From Methyloversatilis discipulorum (lineage in GTDB: Bacteria > Pseudomonadota > Gammaproteobacteria > Burkholderiales > Rhodocyclaceae), in the NCBI RefSeq assembly GCF_000385375.1, contig NZ_ARVV01000001.1, positions 1,798,001 to 1,862,000 on the forward strand: 64,000 bases of DNA, read 5' to 3'. Within the stretch, counting starts at the first letter, position 1, and each line of letters opens with the position of its first letter. The notes below the pieces were generated by a model that was given only the letters and a program-made list of their open reading frames with translations, ran no database searches and was not told where the DNA came from. A program made the translations under genes and the position numbers. This document shows, one piece after another, positions 1-9,348 of the stretch.

Positions 1-133
1 TTCATCCGGACTCCTGTTCCAGAATGGTGGGCGGTCCTGCAATCACCAGTCTCGCAGAACTTCTTCGCCCGGACATGGCGCTCCGCCATCGCGCGCGGAT
101 AATCGTGCCGCACGACAACAGACCGGAGGACGC

Positions 134-835
134 ATGAAGGACGTGAAGGCGGTGGTGTTCGACGTGTTCGGCACGCTGGTGGACTGGCGCACTTCGATCG
201 CGCGCGAACTGCAGGCGGTGTTCGGCGACCGCGCCGATGCCTGGGCGCTTGCCGATGCCTGGCGGGCCGAGTACCAGCCGGCGATGGAGGAGGTGCGCGC
301 CGGGCGTATTCCGTTCTGCAAGCTCGACCGCTTGCATCGGCGCAACCTCGACATCGTGCTCGCCCGCGCCGGTCTGGACGACTGCGACGAGGCGACGCGC
401 GTCGCGCTCAACCTCGCCTGGCACCGCCTCGATGCCTGGCCGGACGTGGCGGCCGGTCTGCAGATGCTGCGTCGTGATTACCGGATCGCGCCATGTTCGA
501 ACGGACATATCGCGCTGATGGTGAATCTGGCGCGGCGCAACGGCTTCGTCTGGGACGCGGTGCTGGGCGCCGAAGTGGCACGCGACTACAAGCCGCGACC
601 GGTGGTGTATCTGGCGGCGGCCGACGCTTTCGATCTGGCACCGGCGCAGACGCTGATGGTTGCCGCGCATTCGTCCGATCTGGCTGCGGCGGCGGCAGCC
701 GGTCTGCGTACAGCCTTTCTTGCGCGGCCGGACGAGTTCGGCGCGGGGCGGGGCGAATCAGCGGCGGCGGTTCCGGTCGACCTTGCTGTCGCCAGCGTGC
801 CCGAACTGGCGCAGGCGCTGGCCGCACTGCGCTGA
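134..835 (+). CDS. Haloacid dehalogenase type II, HAD superfamily
   Basis: A 233-residue HAD-superfamily hydrolase resembling L-2-haloacid dehalogenases, which remove halide from short 2-haloacids through an aspartyl-ester intermediate. The nucleophile Asp10 lies in FDVFGTLVD; Ser122-Asn123 (CSNG), Lys153 and the Ser180/Asp182 region (AAHSSDL) fit the later HAD motifs. The family's usual Asn near the last motif is not obvious, so the substrate could be another small phosphorylated or halogenated acid. The ATG follows a GGAGGA ribosome binding site. The first 133 bases of the window hold no gene I can support. The fold is secure and the substrate is inferred. Confidence 0.85.
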   Translation: MKDVKAVVFDVFGTLVDWRTSIARELQAVFGDRADAWALADAWRAEYQPAMEEVRAGRIPFCKLDRLHRRNLDIVLARAGLDDCDEATRVALNLAWHRLDAWPDVAAGLQMLRRDYRIAPCSNGHIALMVNLARRNGFVWDAVLGAEVARDYKPRPVVYLAAADAFDLAPAQTLMVAAHSSDLAAAAAAGLRTAFLARPDEFGAGRGESAAAVPVDLAVASVPELAQALAALR

Positions 836-839
836 GTGA

Positions 840-2381
840 TCAGCGCGCGTCGGCTCCGGCGGCGGTTTTCGCCGGTGCGCGCAGGATGCGTGCGACGAGC
901 AGACTGGCGCCCGCCACCAGCACCGCGCCGCAGGCGGCGGTGAACTGCAGCGCGTCGGTGAACGCGACGTGTGCGGCCGAGAGCAGCGCGGCGCCGGCTG
1001 GCGCGGGCAACTGTGCGGCGGCAGCGACCGCACCGCCTATCGTTGACAGGGCTCCGGTCGACAACGCCGCCGGCAAGTCAGCTGGCATGCTTCCGGTCAG
1101 CAGGTGACGGTAGATCAGCGTGCCCAGGCTGCCGAACAGCGCGATGCCCAGCGCGCCGCTGAACTCGGCGCTGGTTTCCGACAGCGCAGCGGCCGCGCCA
1201 GCGCGTTCCGGCGGCGCCGAACTGACGATGATGTCATTGCCTATCGTGAATACCGGCGCCATGCCCAGACTCATCACGACAGTGGCGGCGACCAGCACGG
1301 CGAGGCCGTGCGGGCCATCGATCAGCGTCAGCAGTGCGAAGCCGACGGCGGTGATCGCCATGCCCCACACCAGTATCGACACCGCCGACACGTGCCGCGC
1401 CAGTCGCGGCGACAGCAGCGAACCGAACACGAAGCCGAGTGACCACGGCAGGATGGCGACGCCCGCTTCCAGCGGCGACAGGCCGAGCACCAGTTGCAGG
1501 TGCTGGGCGATGAAGATGTAGACGCCGAACATCGCCAGGCAGGACAGCGCGTAGGCGGCCACCGTGGCGCTGAAGGCAGGGCGGCGGAACAGTGCGACGT
1601 CGAGCAGCGGGTAGGCGATGCTCCGCTGACGCCGCACGAACAGCACGCCCAGGCTCACGCCCGCCAGCAAGGCGACCAGCGCCGGCGCATCGGGCCCGAG
1701 CGTCGCCGCGTGCTTCAGACCGTAGATCGTGCTCAGCACAGCGGACAGCGACAGTGCCACGCTGGGCAGGTCGATGCGGCCCGCGTGCTCGTCGCGATAC
1801 TCCGGCAGCAGCGAGGGGCCGAGCAGCAGGAGCAGTGCCATCACCGGCACCGCCAGCAGGAAGGTCGAGCCCCACCAGAAGTACTGCAGCATGACGCCGC
1901 CGATCAGCGGACCGAGTGCACTGCCGACCGAGAAGGCGGTGATCCAGATGCCGATCGCGAACTGCCGCTCGTGCTCGTCATGGAACATGTTGCGGATCAG
2001 CGAAAGCGTGGACGGCGCCAGCGTCGCTCCGGCCACGCCGAGCAGGGCGCGTGCCGCGATCAGCGTGCCGGGGCTGCTGGCGAAGGCGGCCAGCACAGAG
2101 GTCAGCGCAAAGGCGGCCGCACCGGCCAGCAGCAGGCGCCGGCGGCCGATGCGGTCGCCCAGCGTGCCCATCGTGATCAGCAGGCCGGCCACCATGAAGC
2201 CGTAGATGTCGATGATCCACAGCATCTGCGCCGCACTGGGTGCGAGGTCGGTGCTGATCGCCGGCAGCGCGAGATTGAGCACCGTCAGGTCCATCGCATA
2301 GACCAGACAGGGCAGGGCGATCACGGCCAGGCCTGTCCATTCTCGGCGGCCGGCTTTCGGGGCGGGTTGAACTGGAGTCAT
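840..2381 (-). CDS. MFS transporter, DHA2 (14-TM drug exporter) type
   Basis: A 513-residue inner-membrane transporter of the major facilitator superfamily. The opening segment (LVYAMDLTVLNLALPAIS) and the GTLGDRIGRRRLL loop between TM2 and TM3 are typical of the DHA2, EmrB/QacA/SmvA-like group, as is the long run of about 14 hydrophobic segments. Members export cationic or lipophilic compounds by proton antiport. The ATG at 2381 is chosen because the protein then begins just before TM1; an in-frame extension to 2453 adds a basic, low-complexity stretch. It converges on the dehalogenase gene with a 4-bp gap. The substrate is unknown. Confidence 0.88.
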   Translation of the reverse strand: MTPVQPAPKAGRREWTGLAVIALPCLVYAMDLTVLNLALPAISTDLAPSAAQMLWIIDIYGFMVAGLLITMGTLGDRIGRRRLLLAGAAAFALTSVLAAFASSPGTLIAARALLGVAGATLAPSTLSLIRNMFHDEHERQFAIGIWITAFSVGSALGPLIGGVMLQYFWWGSTFLLAVPVMALLLLLGPSLLPEYRDEHAGRIDLPSVALSLSAVLSTIYGLKHAATLGPDAPALVALLAGVSLGVLFVRRQRSIAYPLLDVALFRRPAFSATVAAYALSCLAMFGVYIFIAQHLQLVLGLSPLEAGVAILPWSLGFVFGSLLSPRLARHVSAVSILVWGMAITAVGFALLTLIDGPHGLAVLVAATVVMSLGMAPVFTIGNDIIVSSAPPERAGAAAALSETSAEFSGALGIALFGSLGTLIYRHLLTGSMPADLPAALSTGALSTIGGAVAAAAQLPAPAGAALLSAAHVAFTDALQFTAACGAVLVAGASLLVARILRAPAKTAAGADAR

Positions 2382-2451
2382 CGTGGATAAGGTCGTCTGC
2401 GCCGGTCGACGACGCGGCAGGTATCGCGATATCGACAGTGGCGGACGCTGC

Positions 2452-2486
2452 AAAAGAAAACGCCCCCGGCCTTGCGGCCGGAGGCG
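2452..2486 (-). terminator. Rho-independent terminator of fae
   Basis: Read on the minus strand, an 11-bp GC-rich stem (CGCCTCCGGCC pairing across a 4-base loop, one mismatch) is followed by a T-rich run. It lies just downstream of the fae stop codon, so fae is probably a short, highly expressed transcript. Confidence 0.85.
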
Positions 2487-2510
2487 TTCGTGCTAACCGA
2501 GCGGTGAAGC

Positions 2511-3020
2511 TTAGTTGGCGGCGAACGGGTGAGCAGCGGAACCCTTCTTGGCAACCACTTCAGCAGCGGTCGGGGTGCCGGCAACTGCACGGGCGATCGA
2601 TTCCTTGACAGCGCGGTAGTTGAAGTCCTGGATCTTCGCGTCGTCGTCGGCCAGCCAGTGGATGAACACGCCAACGCAGATGAACAGGTTGTCGGCTTCG
2701 TCAGCCGGGATCGTGCCGTCAGCAACGCTGTCAGCCACGGCCATTGCAACGCCGCGCTGTGCCGGGCCAAACATCTGGACGGCTTGCTTGGCGCCCTTGA
2801 TGGTGACCTTGTTGAACATGACGGTGGCCGGCTTGCAGACCAGGTTCGGAGCGACAACGGCCAGCAGGGACGTGAAGCCGTCCTTGTTGTTGACCAGTGC
2901 GTTTGCGAACGCGGCTTCGGCGGCGCTGCCACGCGGGCCCATGATCAGATCGATGTGAGCAACTTCGTTGCCGTCACCAACCAGGGATTCGCCAACACAC
3001 AGACCGTTAATCTTCGCCAT
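2511..3020 (-). CDS. fae: Formaldehyde-activating enzyme
   Basis: A 169-residue Fae, which condenses formaldehyde with tetrahydromethanopterin to methylene-H4MPT in the cytoplasm, the entry step of the H4MPT-linked oxidation pathway. The N-terminus ([20 protein letters not shown]) and the GPRGSAAE and FNKVTIKG segments are diagnostic, and His22 matches the catalytic histidine region. Length is normal for stand-alone Fae. The start at 3020 follows a GAGGAG ribosome binding site; an in-frame start 15 bases upstream is less likely. It has its own terminator and lies at the outer end of the minus arm of the H4MPT cluster. Highly expressed in known methylotrophs. Confidence 0.98.
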   Translation of the reverse strand: MAKINGLCVGESLVGDGNEVAHIDLIMGPRGSAAEAAFANALVNNKDGFTSLLAVVAPNLVCKPATVMFNKVTIKGAKQAVQMFGPAQRGVAMAVADSVADGTIPADEADNLFICVGVFIHWLADDDAKIQDFNYRAVKESIARAVAGTPTAAEVVAKKGSAAHPFAAN

Positions 3021-3106
3021 ATTGAATCTCCTCATTTACAAGGCAGTTATAGGGGGTAGATCCCCCCCGGGGTGGTAACCCATGTTCCGGGGTGCGAAAC
3101 ACAGGA

Positions 3107-3997
3107 TCAAAACTTCTTCTTCTGCTGCTCTTCGCGCCGCCCTTCGATCCAGTCGAGCACGTCGGCCAGGAAGGCCGTCACGACGGTCAGGTCGGCGCTT
3201 GTACCGGGGTTGATTCCGACTGATTTGAGCTCTGCGTCCCATGCCATCAGCGCGTCTTGCATCATAACCGGATCACGACATTGTTCAAGCCGAACGTACA
3301 TCTGGACGCCCTTTTCGCGTATCGAGCGCGCCGTTTCCGCACCATGTTTGCGCGCGATGTGGGTGTCGGGAATCAATGCGAGACAGAACATGAACACTGT
3401 GGTCGCTGCCCATGCTTCACTGCACCATCGACGACGCGCTGCAACATACTTTGGCAGCAGGTGATCGAACACAAGAGCATGACCGCTTGCGTAAAGCGAG
3501 GCGATGCTGTCCCGGTGCGCCGCCAGCTGCATCGCTTCGAGCAGCGTGATCACCGGAGCTTCGGCAACGTCGTGCTCGGCGCGTTCCCCGATGCCTGCCG
3601 GATGCGCCAGGCGGATTGCCGCATACGCGTGTGACGCGTCGATGACCGTCAGCCCGGCCAGTGTGCGCTGCAGCGATGCGCGCAGCGTTTCGTCGCTGTT
3701 TCGATGCAGTGCGGCATGGGCGATCGGCGCACAACCGAGCACGATGCCCAGATTGGTGTTGCAGCCGACCGCCTGCCAGGTGGCGCGCATCGCGTCCTCG
3801 ATGCGCTCGCCGACTGTGGCGTCGGGGCGACACAGTGGTGCGGCCGCGGCCTGCGCGCTGGCGATGAAATCATCGACCTGCATGCGGTGACCGTCGCCGT
3901 GCAGGCCGACGTTGCCCGGCTTGAGCGCTTCGACGTCGAGCCGGCAGGCGCGCTCGAACAGGGTGGCGAGCTGCGCGGCCGCCGGTGTGCTCAGCAT
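3107..3997 (-). CDS. CitG-like (triphosphoribosyl-dephospho-CoA synthase family) protein of the H4MPT cluster
   Basis: A 296-residue protein with the look of the ATP:dephospho-CoA triphosphoribosyltransferase (CitG/MdcB) family: an N-terminal LEALKPGNVG-like segment (DVEALKPGNVGLHGDGHRM), a conserved NTNLGIVLGCAPI stretch near residue 90, and C-terminal GINPGTSADLTVVTAFL. CitG relatives recur in methylotroph H4MPT clusters, where a role in cofactor assembly is usually assumed; no citrate or malonate decarboxylase gene is nearby, so prosthetic-group synthesis for those enzymes is unlikely. The ATG overlaps the stop of the preceding ATP-grasp gene (ATGCTGA), implying translational coupling. The exact reaction is unknown. 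Confidence 0.8.
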   Translation of the reverse strand: MLSTPAAAQLATLFERACRLDVEALKPGNVGLHGDGHRMQVDDFIASAQAAAAPLCRPDATVGERIEDAMRATWQAVGCNTNLGIVLGCAPIAHAALHRNSDETLRASLQRTLAGLTVIDASHAYAAIRLAHPAGIGERAEHDVAEAPVITLLEAMQLAAHRDSIASLYASGHALVFDHLLPKYVAARRRWCSEAWAATTVFMFCLALIPDTHIARKHGAETARSIREKGVQMYVRLEQCRDPVMMQDALMAWDAELKSVGINPGTSADLTVVTAFLADVLDWIEGRREEQQKKKF

Positions 3998-4923
3998 GCG
4001 ATCACGCCAGCGCCCGGAATGCGGCGCAGCAGGTCGTCGGCCAGCAGTTGCGCGATGTTCAGCGGAGTCACGCCCTGCAGGCCCTTCCAGGCCGGAATGC
4101 TGTTGACCTCGAGCACGGTGAGCTCGCCGTGGTCGTCGCGCAGGATGTCGATGCCGGCGTAGTCCATGCTGCAGGCGCAGGTGGCGTCGACGGCCAGGCG
4201 CATCAGCGCGTCGTCCGGCGACACCGGTATCGCCTCGCAGACGCCGCCCTGGGCGACGTTGTTGAGCCAGCTCTTTCCGCGGCGCAGCATGGCGGCGACC
4301 GGCCTGCCGTCGATCACCATGACGCGCCAGTCCGACCACTCGCCGACGCTGTCGCGCGAGCGCGCGCTGTAGCGCTGCATGTACCAGACATTGCCCAGCG
4401 TTTCCGCCGCCGGCAGCAGGTCGCCGGCCTTCAGCCGAACGATGCCTTCACCCTGCGAGCCGAACAGCGGCTTCACCAGCACGTCGTGCCCGGCGGCGAA
4501 TTCGCGCATCAGCACCGCGCGCGCCTCGGCTTCCTGTTCGGTCACCCAGGTCGGCGGCGTCGGGATGCCGGCGCGGTGCAGCAGCACGCTGGTCATCGCC
4601 TTGTCCACGCTCTTCTCGATCGCGCGCGCGTGGTTGTAGACCGGGATGCCCAGCTCGCCCAGGTAGTGCAGGAAATCCATGCGCAGCACGACCTGCTGCA
4701 GCGAACCGCCGGCCACGCCGCGCACGAACACCGCCTGCGGCAGCTTCTGTTCGAAGCCCGGCATGACGACGCCGGAAATGCCGCGCTGAAGGTCGATGTG
4801 GCATTCACCGAGGCTGACGTAGCGCGCGAGCAGGCCGCGTGCGCGGAAGGCCTCGCGCAGCCGGGCGCCATGCCAGCCCGGCTCGTCGGTGACGATGGCG
4901 ATGTCCGCCTGCTGCACGTTCAT
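3991..4923 (-). CDS. ATP-grasp ligase, RimK/MptN-like
   Basis: A 310-residue ATP-grasp protein with a RimK-like layout: a central VLVKPLFGSQGEGI nucleotide-binding segment and a C-terminal AGIDILRDDHGELTVLEVNSIPAWKGLQ, where the Glu-x-Asn of LEVNS supplies metal ligands. Archaeal MptN adds glutamate to tetrahydromethanopterin, so tailoring of the H4MPT analogue is the natural guess, supported by placement between mch and the CitG-like gene. The start at 4923 lies 5 bp after the mch stop; a longer in-frame reading overlaps mch and is rejected. The fold is sure and the substrate is inferred. Confidence 0.85.
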   Translation of the reverse strand: MNVQQADIAIVTDEPGWHGARLREAFRARGLLARYVSLGECHIDLQRGISGVVMPGFEQKLPQAVFVRGVAGGSLQQVVLRMDFLHYLGELGIPVYNHARAIEKSVDKAMTSVLLHRAGIPTPPTWVTEQEAEARAVLMREFAAGHDVLVKPLFGSQGEGIVRLKAGDLLPAAETLGNVWYMQRYSARSRDSVGEWSDWRVMVIDGRPVAAMLRRGKSWLNNVAQGGVCEAIPVSPDDALMRLAVDATCACSMDYAGIDILRDDHGELTVLEVNSIPAWKGLQGVTPLNIAQLLADDLLRRIPGAGVIAC

Positions 4924-4928
4924 GCCGA

Positions 4929-5927
4929 TTACTTGCCCTCGCCGAAGGACTTGGCCAGCAGTTCGGTATTGATCTGGCCGGCGCGGAAGCTCTTGCCGGT
5001 GCGCAGATTGCTCACCACCACGCGGGCCGGTGCGAACAGCATCGGGTCGATCTTGTAGAAGTCGTACTTCACTTCCTTGAACACTTCGGCGAACGGACGG
5101 CCGTAGTCGCGCGAGGCCGACGACGGCAGCTTCTGCGCCAGATCGGCCGCCGCGTCGTCTTCGCAATCGACGTAGAGCTGGGCGACGCCGCCGAACAGGA
5201 TGGCGTCGTTGGTGCGGCCCATCGCGTTCAGGAAGTCGGGCGCCGGCGGTGCGATCGGTGCGCTGGCCGAGCCGTCGACGATGTGCTGCAGCGGGAAGCC
5301 GAGCGCGTGCACCTTGTGCAGCGCCACTTCGAGCACGCGGCCGACCACCTGCACCGTGCCGGCGAGACTGCGTGTCGGTGTCAGGATGAGCGTCACGCCA
5401 TCGTCCGGCACATTGCAGTCACGGCGGATCTTGGCCAGTACCTCGGCCGGCGGCTGGCGGTCGACTTCGAGCACCAGCACGGCGTGCTTCGCGTCGTCCT
5501 TGTAGCCCAGTTCCTTGTACAGCGGTTCCTTCACCGCCAGCGCACGGCCCGGACCGGAACCCAGTGCGTGGAAGGCCTCCTTGCCTTCGCCGTGCGACAG
5601 GCTCCAGCCGGCGTACTGGCTGGCCAGACAGGCGACGACCGGGTGCGTGGAGTGCACGTTGATGATGAGCGGCCAGTGCGCTTCGCGCGTGTTGAAGGTG
5701 GCGGTGCCGAGACCACCCATGCAGATTTCGGTGATGCGGCGGCCGGCTTCGATGCCGCCCGGCACGTTGATGCCGGCGTCGATGACGCGGCCGCCACCGG
5801 GCAGCGGCTCGACCTTGATGCGCAGCGCGTCGGCGTCGCGCACCAGACCCTCGACCAGGGCCATCACATGCTTGCCCACGCTGGGCTGTGCGCCGGTCAG
5901 CACCGGGCCGTGTTCAGGGTTGCTCAT
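4929..5927 (-). CDS. mch: Methenyltetrahydromethanopterin cyclohydrolase
   Basis: A 332-residue cyclohydrolase that interconverts methenyl-H4MPT and N5-formyl-H4MPT in the cytoplasm, between MtdB and the Fhc complex. Recognised from [23 protein letters not shown] near residue 55, [19 protein letters not shown] near 90 and the C-terminal [20 protein letters not shown]. Length matches the family. The ATG is preceded by an AGGAG ribosome binding site that overlaps the stop of the upstream ATP-grasp gene, so the genes are co-transcribed. Confidence 0.98.
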   Translation of the reverse strand: MSNPEHGPVLTGAQPSVGKHVMALVEGLVRDADALRIKVEPLPGGGRVIDAGINVPGGIEAGRRITEICMGGLGTATFNTREAHWPLIINVHSTHPVVACLASQYAGWSLSHGEGKEAFHALGSGPGRALAVKEPLYKELGYKDDAKHAVLVLEVDRQPPAEVLAKIRRDCNVPDDGVTLILTPTRSLAGTVQVVGRVLEVALHKVHALGFPLQHIVDGSASAPIAPPAPDFLNAMGRTNDAILFGGVAQLYVDCEDDAAADLAQKLPSSASRDYGRPFAEVFKEVKYDFYKIDPMLFAPARVVVSNLRTGKSFRAGQINTELLAKSFGEGK

Positions 5928-5939
5928 CTTCAGTTCTCC

Positions 5940-7067
5940 TCAGGAAAGGGCTGTTGTCGTCATCTGTCCGGCGAAAAGGCCGGGCGTGTCCAGAAGTTGT
6001 CGTTCGCGCTGCCGCAGCAGCCGGCTCACGTCGGCGCCGTCGCGACCGGTGGCAAGCACCGTGCAGAGCGGCATCGCGCGCGCCGTCGTGTTGCCGGCCG
6101 GCGGCCGGTCGGCACTCCATGCCGGCCAGGCAGCATCGTCGCCGATCCGCAGCGTGTCTGGCGCATACACCACGCGCAGTCCGTGCACCTCGTCGCCGGC
6201 CAGCAGTCCGACCTCGTCGAGCCGGCCTTCGCAGGCCGCTACGTGGGCGGCGAACAGGCCGCCAGCCACGCGTTGTTCGTACAGCATCATCGTTGCGGTA
6301 GGCCGTGGATTGATCTCTATCAGCACCGCGTGCTCGCCTTCGAATACCAGATCTGCGCCATTCAGACCGCGCAGACCGAACTGCTGCGTTAGCGCAGCGA
6401 CATCGCGCGCCAGCCGCGCCTGCTGCGCGGCACTCAGCGGCAGGTCGCTGACTGCTTCGCACCAGGCGTAGGGACCGGCCACGCTGCCCGGATACTGGCG
6501 TGTGACGCCGACGATGCGTGCGTCGTGACCATCGGCGAGAAACAGCACCGAGGCTGGCACGCCGTCGATGCGGCGCTGTGCGAACCAGCCCTCGGCGATC
6601 GCCTCGCCGGCCCGCGCGGCACGCACGCCGATTCCGCCACAGCCGCCTATCGGCTTCATCAGCCAGTCGTCGCCGGCCACCGGGCCCGAGATGTCGACCT
6701 CTGCGCAGCGAACACCGGCCCGGTGCGCCGTCTCCGCGAGATTCATCGGCGCCTTGCAGCGGGCGACCGTGGTGGCGTCGTTGCCGAATACCGGTGCGAT
6801 CGAATCCAGCTCGTCGAGCATTGACGGGACGGCTTCGAAACCCGAACCGGCGACGATGCCGCACCAGCCGCCGGCCATCGAGCGGACCAGTGGCGGCAGC
6901 CGCTGATCGAAGTGATCGCCTGACAGCGCGCCGCGTTCCAGCCGATGCGCCAAGCGGGCGGTGTCGCAGTCGGCGAATGGATCGATCACGTCGCAGCGCC
7001 AGCCGGCGTCAACGCAGGATCGTGCGAGCGCACGCGCGCTGCCAGCGACGATGAGCCAGTGCGACAC
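5940..7067 (-). CDS. ATP-grasp protein of the H4MPT cluster
   Basis: A 375-residue ATP-grasp protein of a second type. The centre carries DDWLMKPIGGCGGIGV (about residue 134), an ATP-binding lysine and glycine loop, and FEGEHAVLIEINPRPTATMM (about residue 242) supplies the acidic and Asn metal ligands. It differs clearly from the RimK-like protein encoded downstream. Its place between mtdB and mch, with the stop inside the mch ribosome binding site, suggests a role in H4MPT or methanofuran-type cofactor synthesis, as proposed for related genes in other methylotrophs. The reaction is not established. Confidence 0.82.
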   Translation of the reverse strand: MSHWLIVAGSARALARSCVDAGWRCDVIDPFADCDTARLAHRLERGALSGDHFDQRLPPLVRSMAGGWCGIVAGSGFEAVPSMLDELDSIAPVFGNDATTVARCKAPMNLAETAHRAGVRCAEVDISGPVAGDDWLMKPIGGCGGIGVRAARAGEAIAEGWFAQRRIDGVPASVLFLADGHDARIVGVTRQYPGSVAGPYAWCEAVSDLPLSAAQQARLARDVAALTQQFGLRGLNGADLVFEGEHAVLIEINPRPTATMMLYEQRVAGGLFAAHVAACEGRLDEVGLLAGDEVHGLRVVYAPDTLRIGDDAAWPAWSADRPPAGNTTARAMPLCTVLATGRDGADVSRLLRQRERQLLDTPGLFAGQMTTTALS

Positions 7068-7095
7068 CGGCCCGCGCTCCGTCGGCGATTCCGCC

Positions 7096-7998
7096 TCAGG
7101 CGACCAGGTCGCGCGCGGTGGCGAAGGCGTCGCGGAAGTCGAGATAGACCGGCTTGTCGGTGTTGATCATGCGCTGGAACAGACCGCGCTGGCACAGGTA
7201 CTTCACGTTGCCGATGGCCAGCGCGCCGATGCCGACGGCCTTGCCCGATCCGGCGCCCAGCGGCTTGCCGTCGTCCATCACGCCCAGCCCTTCGATGCCG
7301 GCCGGCGGAACGGCGTTCACGTCGGCGGCGACCAGCAGCGAGCGCGCGTTCTGGAGCTGGGCCTTGCTCAGCACCTGGATGCCGGCCTTGGCCGTGCACA
7401 GGATGACGTTGGCCTGGGGCATCAGGCTTTCCTTCTGTTCGTTCGAACCCGCTTCGACCGGCTCGACCGACGAACCGTAGCGGGTATTCACGACTTCCGA
7501 GGCGACGCGGGCGCGCATCGCGCTCGAATGGCTGCCGACCAGCACCTTGGCGCCGGCGCTGGAAGCCAGCACCGCGGCAGCGGTGCCGACCGGGCCGGTA
7601 CCACCGAGCACCAGCACCGTCTTGCCTTCGAGTTCGGTGTTGTGCGCCTTGCGCAGCTGGCGCTCGACGCAGGCGACGAGGGCGGCGGCGGTGGTGAAGG
7701 CGCCGGACGGGTCGGCGAACACCGACACTTCGAACGGCGGCACCATGGCGCCGCGGCAGGCGTCGAGCATGTCGGCCGCCAGACCGATGTCACGGCCGCC
7801 GATGAAGATGCCGGTGCGCTTCACGCCATTGGGGCCGCGCGAGAAGATGGCGTCCTGGGTGAGGCCGTAGATCTGGTCCAGCCCGACGCCGGAGTAGGGC
7901 ATCAGCACCTGGAAGCCGGCGTCGCACGCCATGTTCACATCGAAGGGGCTGATGTTGTTGGTGGGGCTGAACATGTGCAGGATGTACGGGTTTTCCAT
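7096..7998 (-). CDS. mtdB: NAD(P)-dependent methylene-H4MPT dehydrogenase
   Basis: A 300-residue dehydrogenase oxidising methylene-H4MPT to methenyl-H4MPT with NAD(P)+. The N-terminus (MENPYILHMFSPTNN) matches MtdB rather than MtdA, and a Rossmann nucleotide-binding loop is visible at VLVLGGTGPVGTAAA near residue 129. Length is normal. It sits in the minus arm between the RFAP synthase gene and the second ATP-grasp gene, separated by about 100 bp from the former. MtdB specificity is assigned by sequence pattern and cluster context. Confidence 0.96.
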   Translation of the reverse strand: MENPYILHMFSPTNNISPFDVNMACDAGFQVLMPYSGVGLDQIYGLTQDAIFSRGPNGVKRTGIFIGGRDIGLAADMLDACRGAMVPPFEVSVFADPSGAFTTAAALVACVERQLRKAHNTELEGKTVLVLGGTGPVGTAAAVLASSAGAKVLVGSHSSAMRARVASEVVNTRYGSSVEPVEAGSNEQKESLMPQANVILCTAKAGIQVLSKAQLQNARSLLVAADVNAVPPAGIEGLGVMDDGKPLGAGSGKAVGIGALAIGNVKYLCQRGLFQRMINTDKPVYLDFRDAFATARDLVA

Positions 7999-8100
7999 GA
8001 TCTCTCTCGCTCTTTCCGCCCGAAGGCTGGCTGCTCTCTTACGTCGTTATGGGGTGCGGTGACGCACCTCTCCTCTAATTCCCGGTCTGCACCTGCGGCA

Positions 8101-9075
8101 TCAGCCCGGCAGTTCCGTCCACTGCGCGCCTTCGTTGCGCGCAGCGCACACCATCAATTCCAGTCCTTCCGCCTGCGCGAACCGTGTGCGCGCGGCAGCC
8201 ACCATGGCGTTCGCGTCGGCCTCCGACGCTGCCAGTGCAAAGCCGGTCGGCCCCCAGGAGCTCTGGCCGATGCAGGCTGCGCCGAGCCCGGCCAGGTGTT
8301 CCGCGACGCTGCTCACCAGTGCGCTGGTGTAGCGCCCACCCTGTGCCGGCGCGAAATAGTCGCCGACACATTGCTGCAGTTCGTTGATCGCGGCACCGAA
8401 CATGTCGATGTCGCGTTCGGCCAGCGCCGGCAGTGCGCGCATCAGCACCAGCCGGCTCAAGCGGTCCGCCAGCCCCGCCTTGTAGGGCGGAAGCACACGG
8501 AATGCCTCCTTCTCGGCCGCCCCGTGCAGGCCGCGACAGGCGTGATCGAAGATCAGCACCATGCGCCACTCCGCCGGGAACGGCATTTGCACGACGATGG
8601 GCGGCGGGGTGTCCAGTGCACCGCGACCGCCATCGACGATGAATCCGCCGCCATCGAAACTGCCGATGCCAATGCCCGAACGCGCACCACGATCGAGCAG
8701 ACCGGCGACGTCGCGCGAACTGAGCTTCAGCCCGTGCAGACGCGCGAGCGCCATGCCGACCGCGAGAGCAAGTTGTGTGCCGGAGCCCAGCCCGGAATGC
8801 GACGGAATGGCGCCGGTGATGTCGATGCGGGCAGGGGGGAGATTGAAGCGTTCGCAGATCGCCGCCGCGTAGCGGCGTGCACGCTCGGCGTCGTGGCCGC
8901 TGACTTCGAGCTTCGCGGCCGGTCGGATCTGCAAGGTGGTGTTCAGACCTTCCAGCGTGAGGCCCACGCTGCCGAAGCGTCGCCCGAGGCTGCCATCAAG
9001 GTCGACGAACCCCATATGCAGGCGAGCGGGAGCCCGGACTTGCAGGGCGGCGGCGGTCGCGTGCGGAGCGTTCAT
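8101..9075 (-). CDS. mptG: Beta-ribofuranosylaminobenzene 5'-phosphate synthase
   Basis: A 324-residue GHMP-kinase-fold enzyme that condenses 4-aminobenzoate (or 4-hydroxybenzoate) with PRPP, the first committed step of methanopterin synthesis. The family's glycine/serine-rich motif is PSHSGLGSGT at residues 91-100, and RSGIGIGSFDGGGFIVDGG near 132 is typical of RFAP synthases. Known methylotroph H4MPT clusters carry this gene (orf7 in Methylobacterium). It is the first gene of the minus arm, facing fhcB across a 273-bp gap. The start is the only ATG that gives a normal N-terminus (VRAPARLHMGFVDL). Confidence 0.93.
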   Translation of the reverse strand: MNAPHATAAALQVRAPARLHMGFVDLDGSLGRRFGSVGLTLEGLNTTLQIRPAAKLEVSGHDAERARRYAAAICERFNLPPARIDITGAIPSHSGLGSGTQLALAVGMALARLHGLKLSSRDVAGLLDRGARSGIGIGSFDGGGFIVDGGRGALDTPPPIVVQMPFPAEWRMVLIFDHACRGLHGAAEKEAFRVLPPYKAGLADRLSRLVLMRALPALAERDIDMFGAAINELQQCVGDYFAPAQGGRYTSALVSSVAEHLAGLGAACIGQSSWGPTGFALAASEADANAMVAAARTRFAQAEGLELMVCAARNEGAQWTELPG

Positions 9076-9348
9076 CCGATGGGTCTGTCGTTGCGAAGGC
9101 GCGGATTATCCCAAATTCGGCGGCCTCACTGGCAAAGGCTTTTGCGACGGTGTCGGAAGCCGTTCAAGACAGTCGGGTGACGGTCGTTTACGGATCGCGC
9201 TGTTACGCATGTGAAACAGGTTGACCGCAGTGCGGTCCGTCCTGCCGGATGCTGCAGTGCGGCGCGCGAAGGCGCGCCCGTCGTCGGTTTGCGCTTGTTG
9301 TATCGTTGCGGGCTGCGGGTTCTATCAACCTGATGAAACGGATGACTC
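9076..9348. promoter_or_regulatory. Divergent intergenic region between the two H4MPT arms
   Basis: The only gap between the minus arm (mptG onward) and the plus arm (fhcB onward), so promoters for both are expected here. A weak plus-strand candidate lies at about 9296-9325 (TTGTTG with TTCTAT 18 bases on), not close to consensus. No gene is visible in it. Confidence 0.45.

Noticed and set aside
1..133. A minus-strand gene running off the left edge from an ATG at position 5
   Set aside because: Only one codon would be inside the window, so nothing can be supported.
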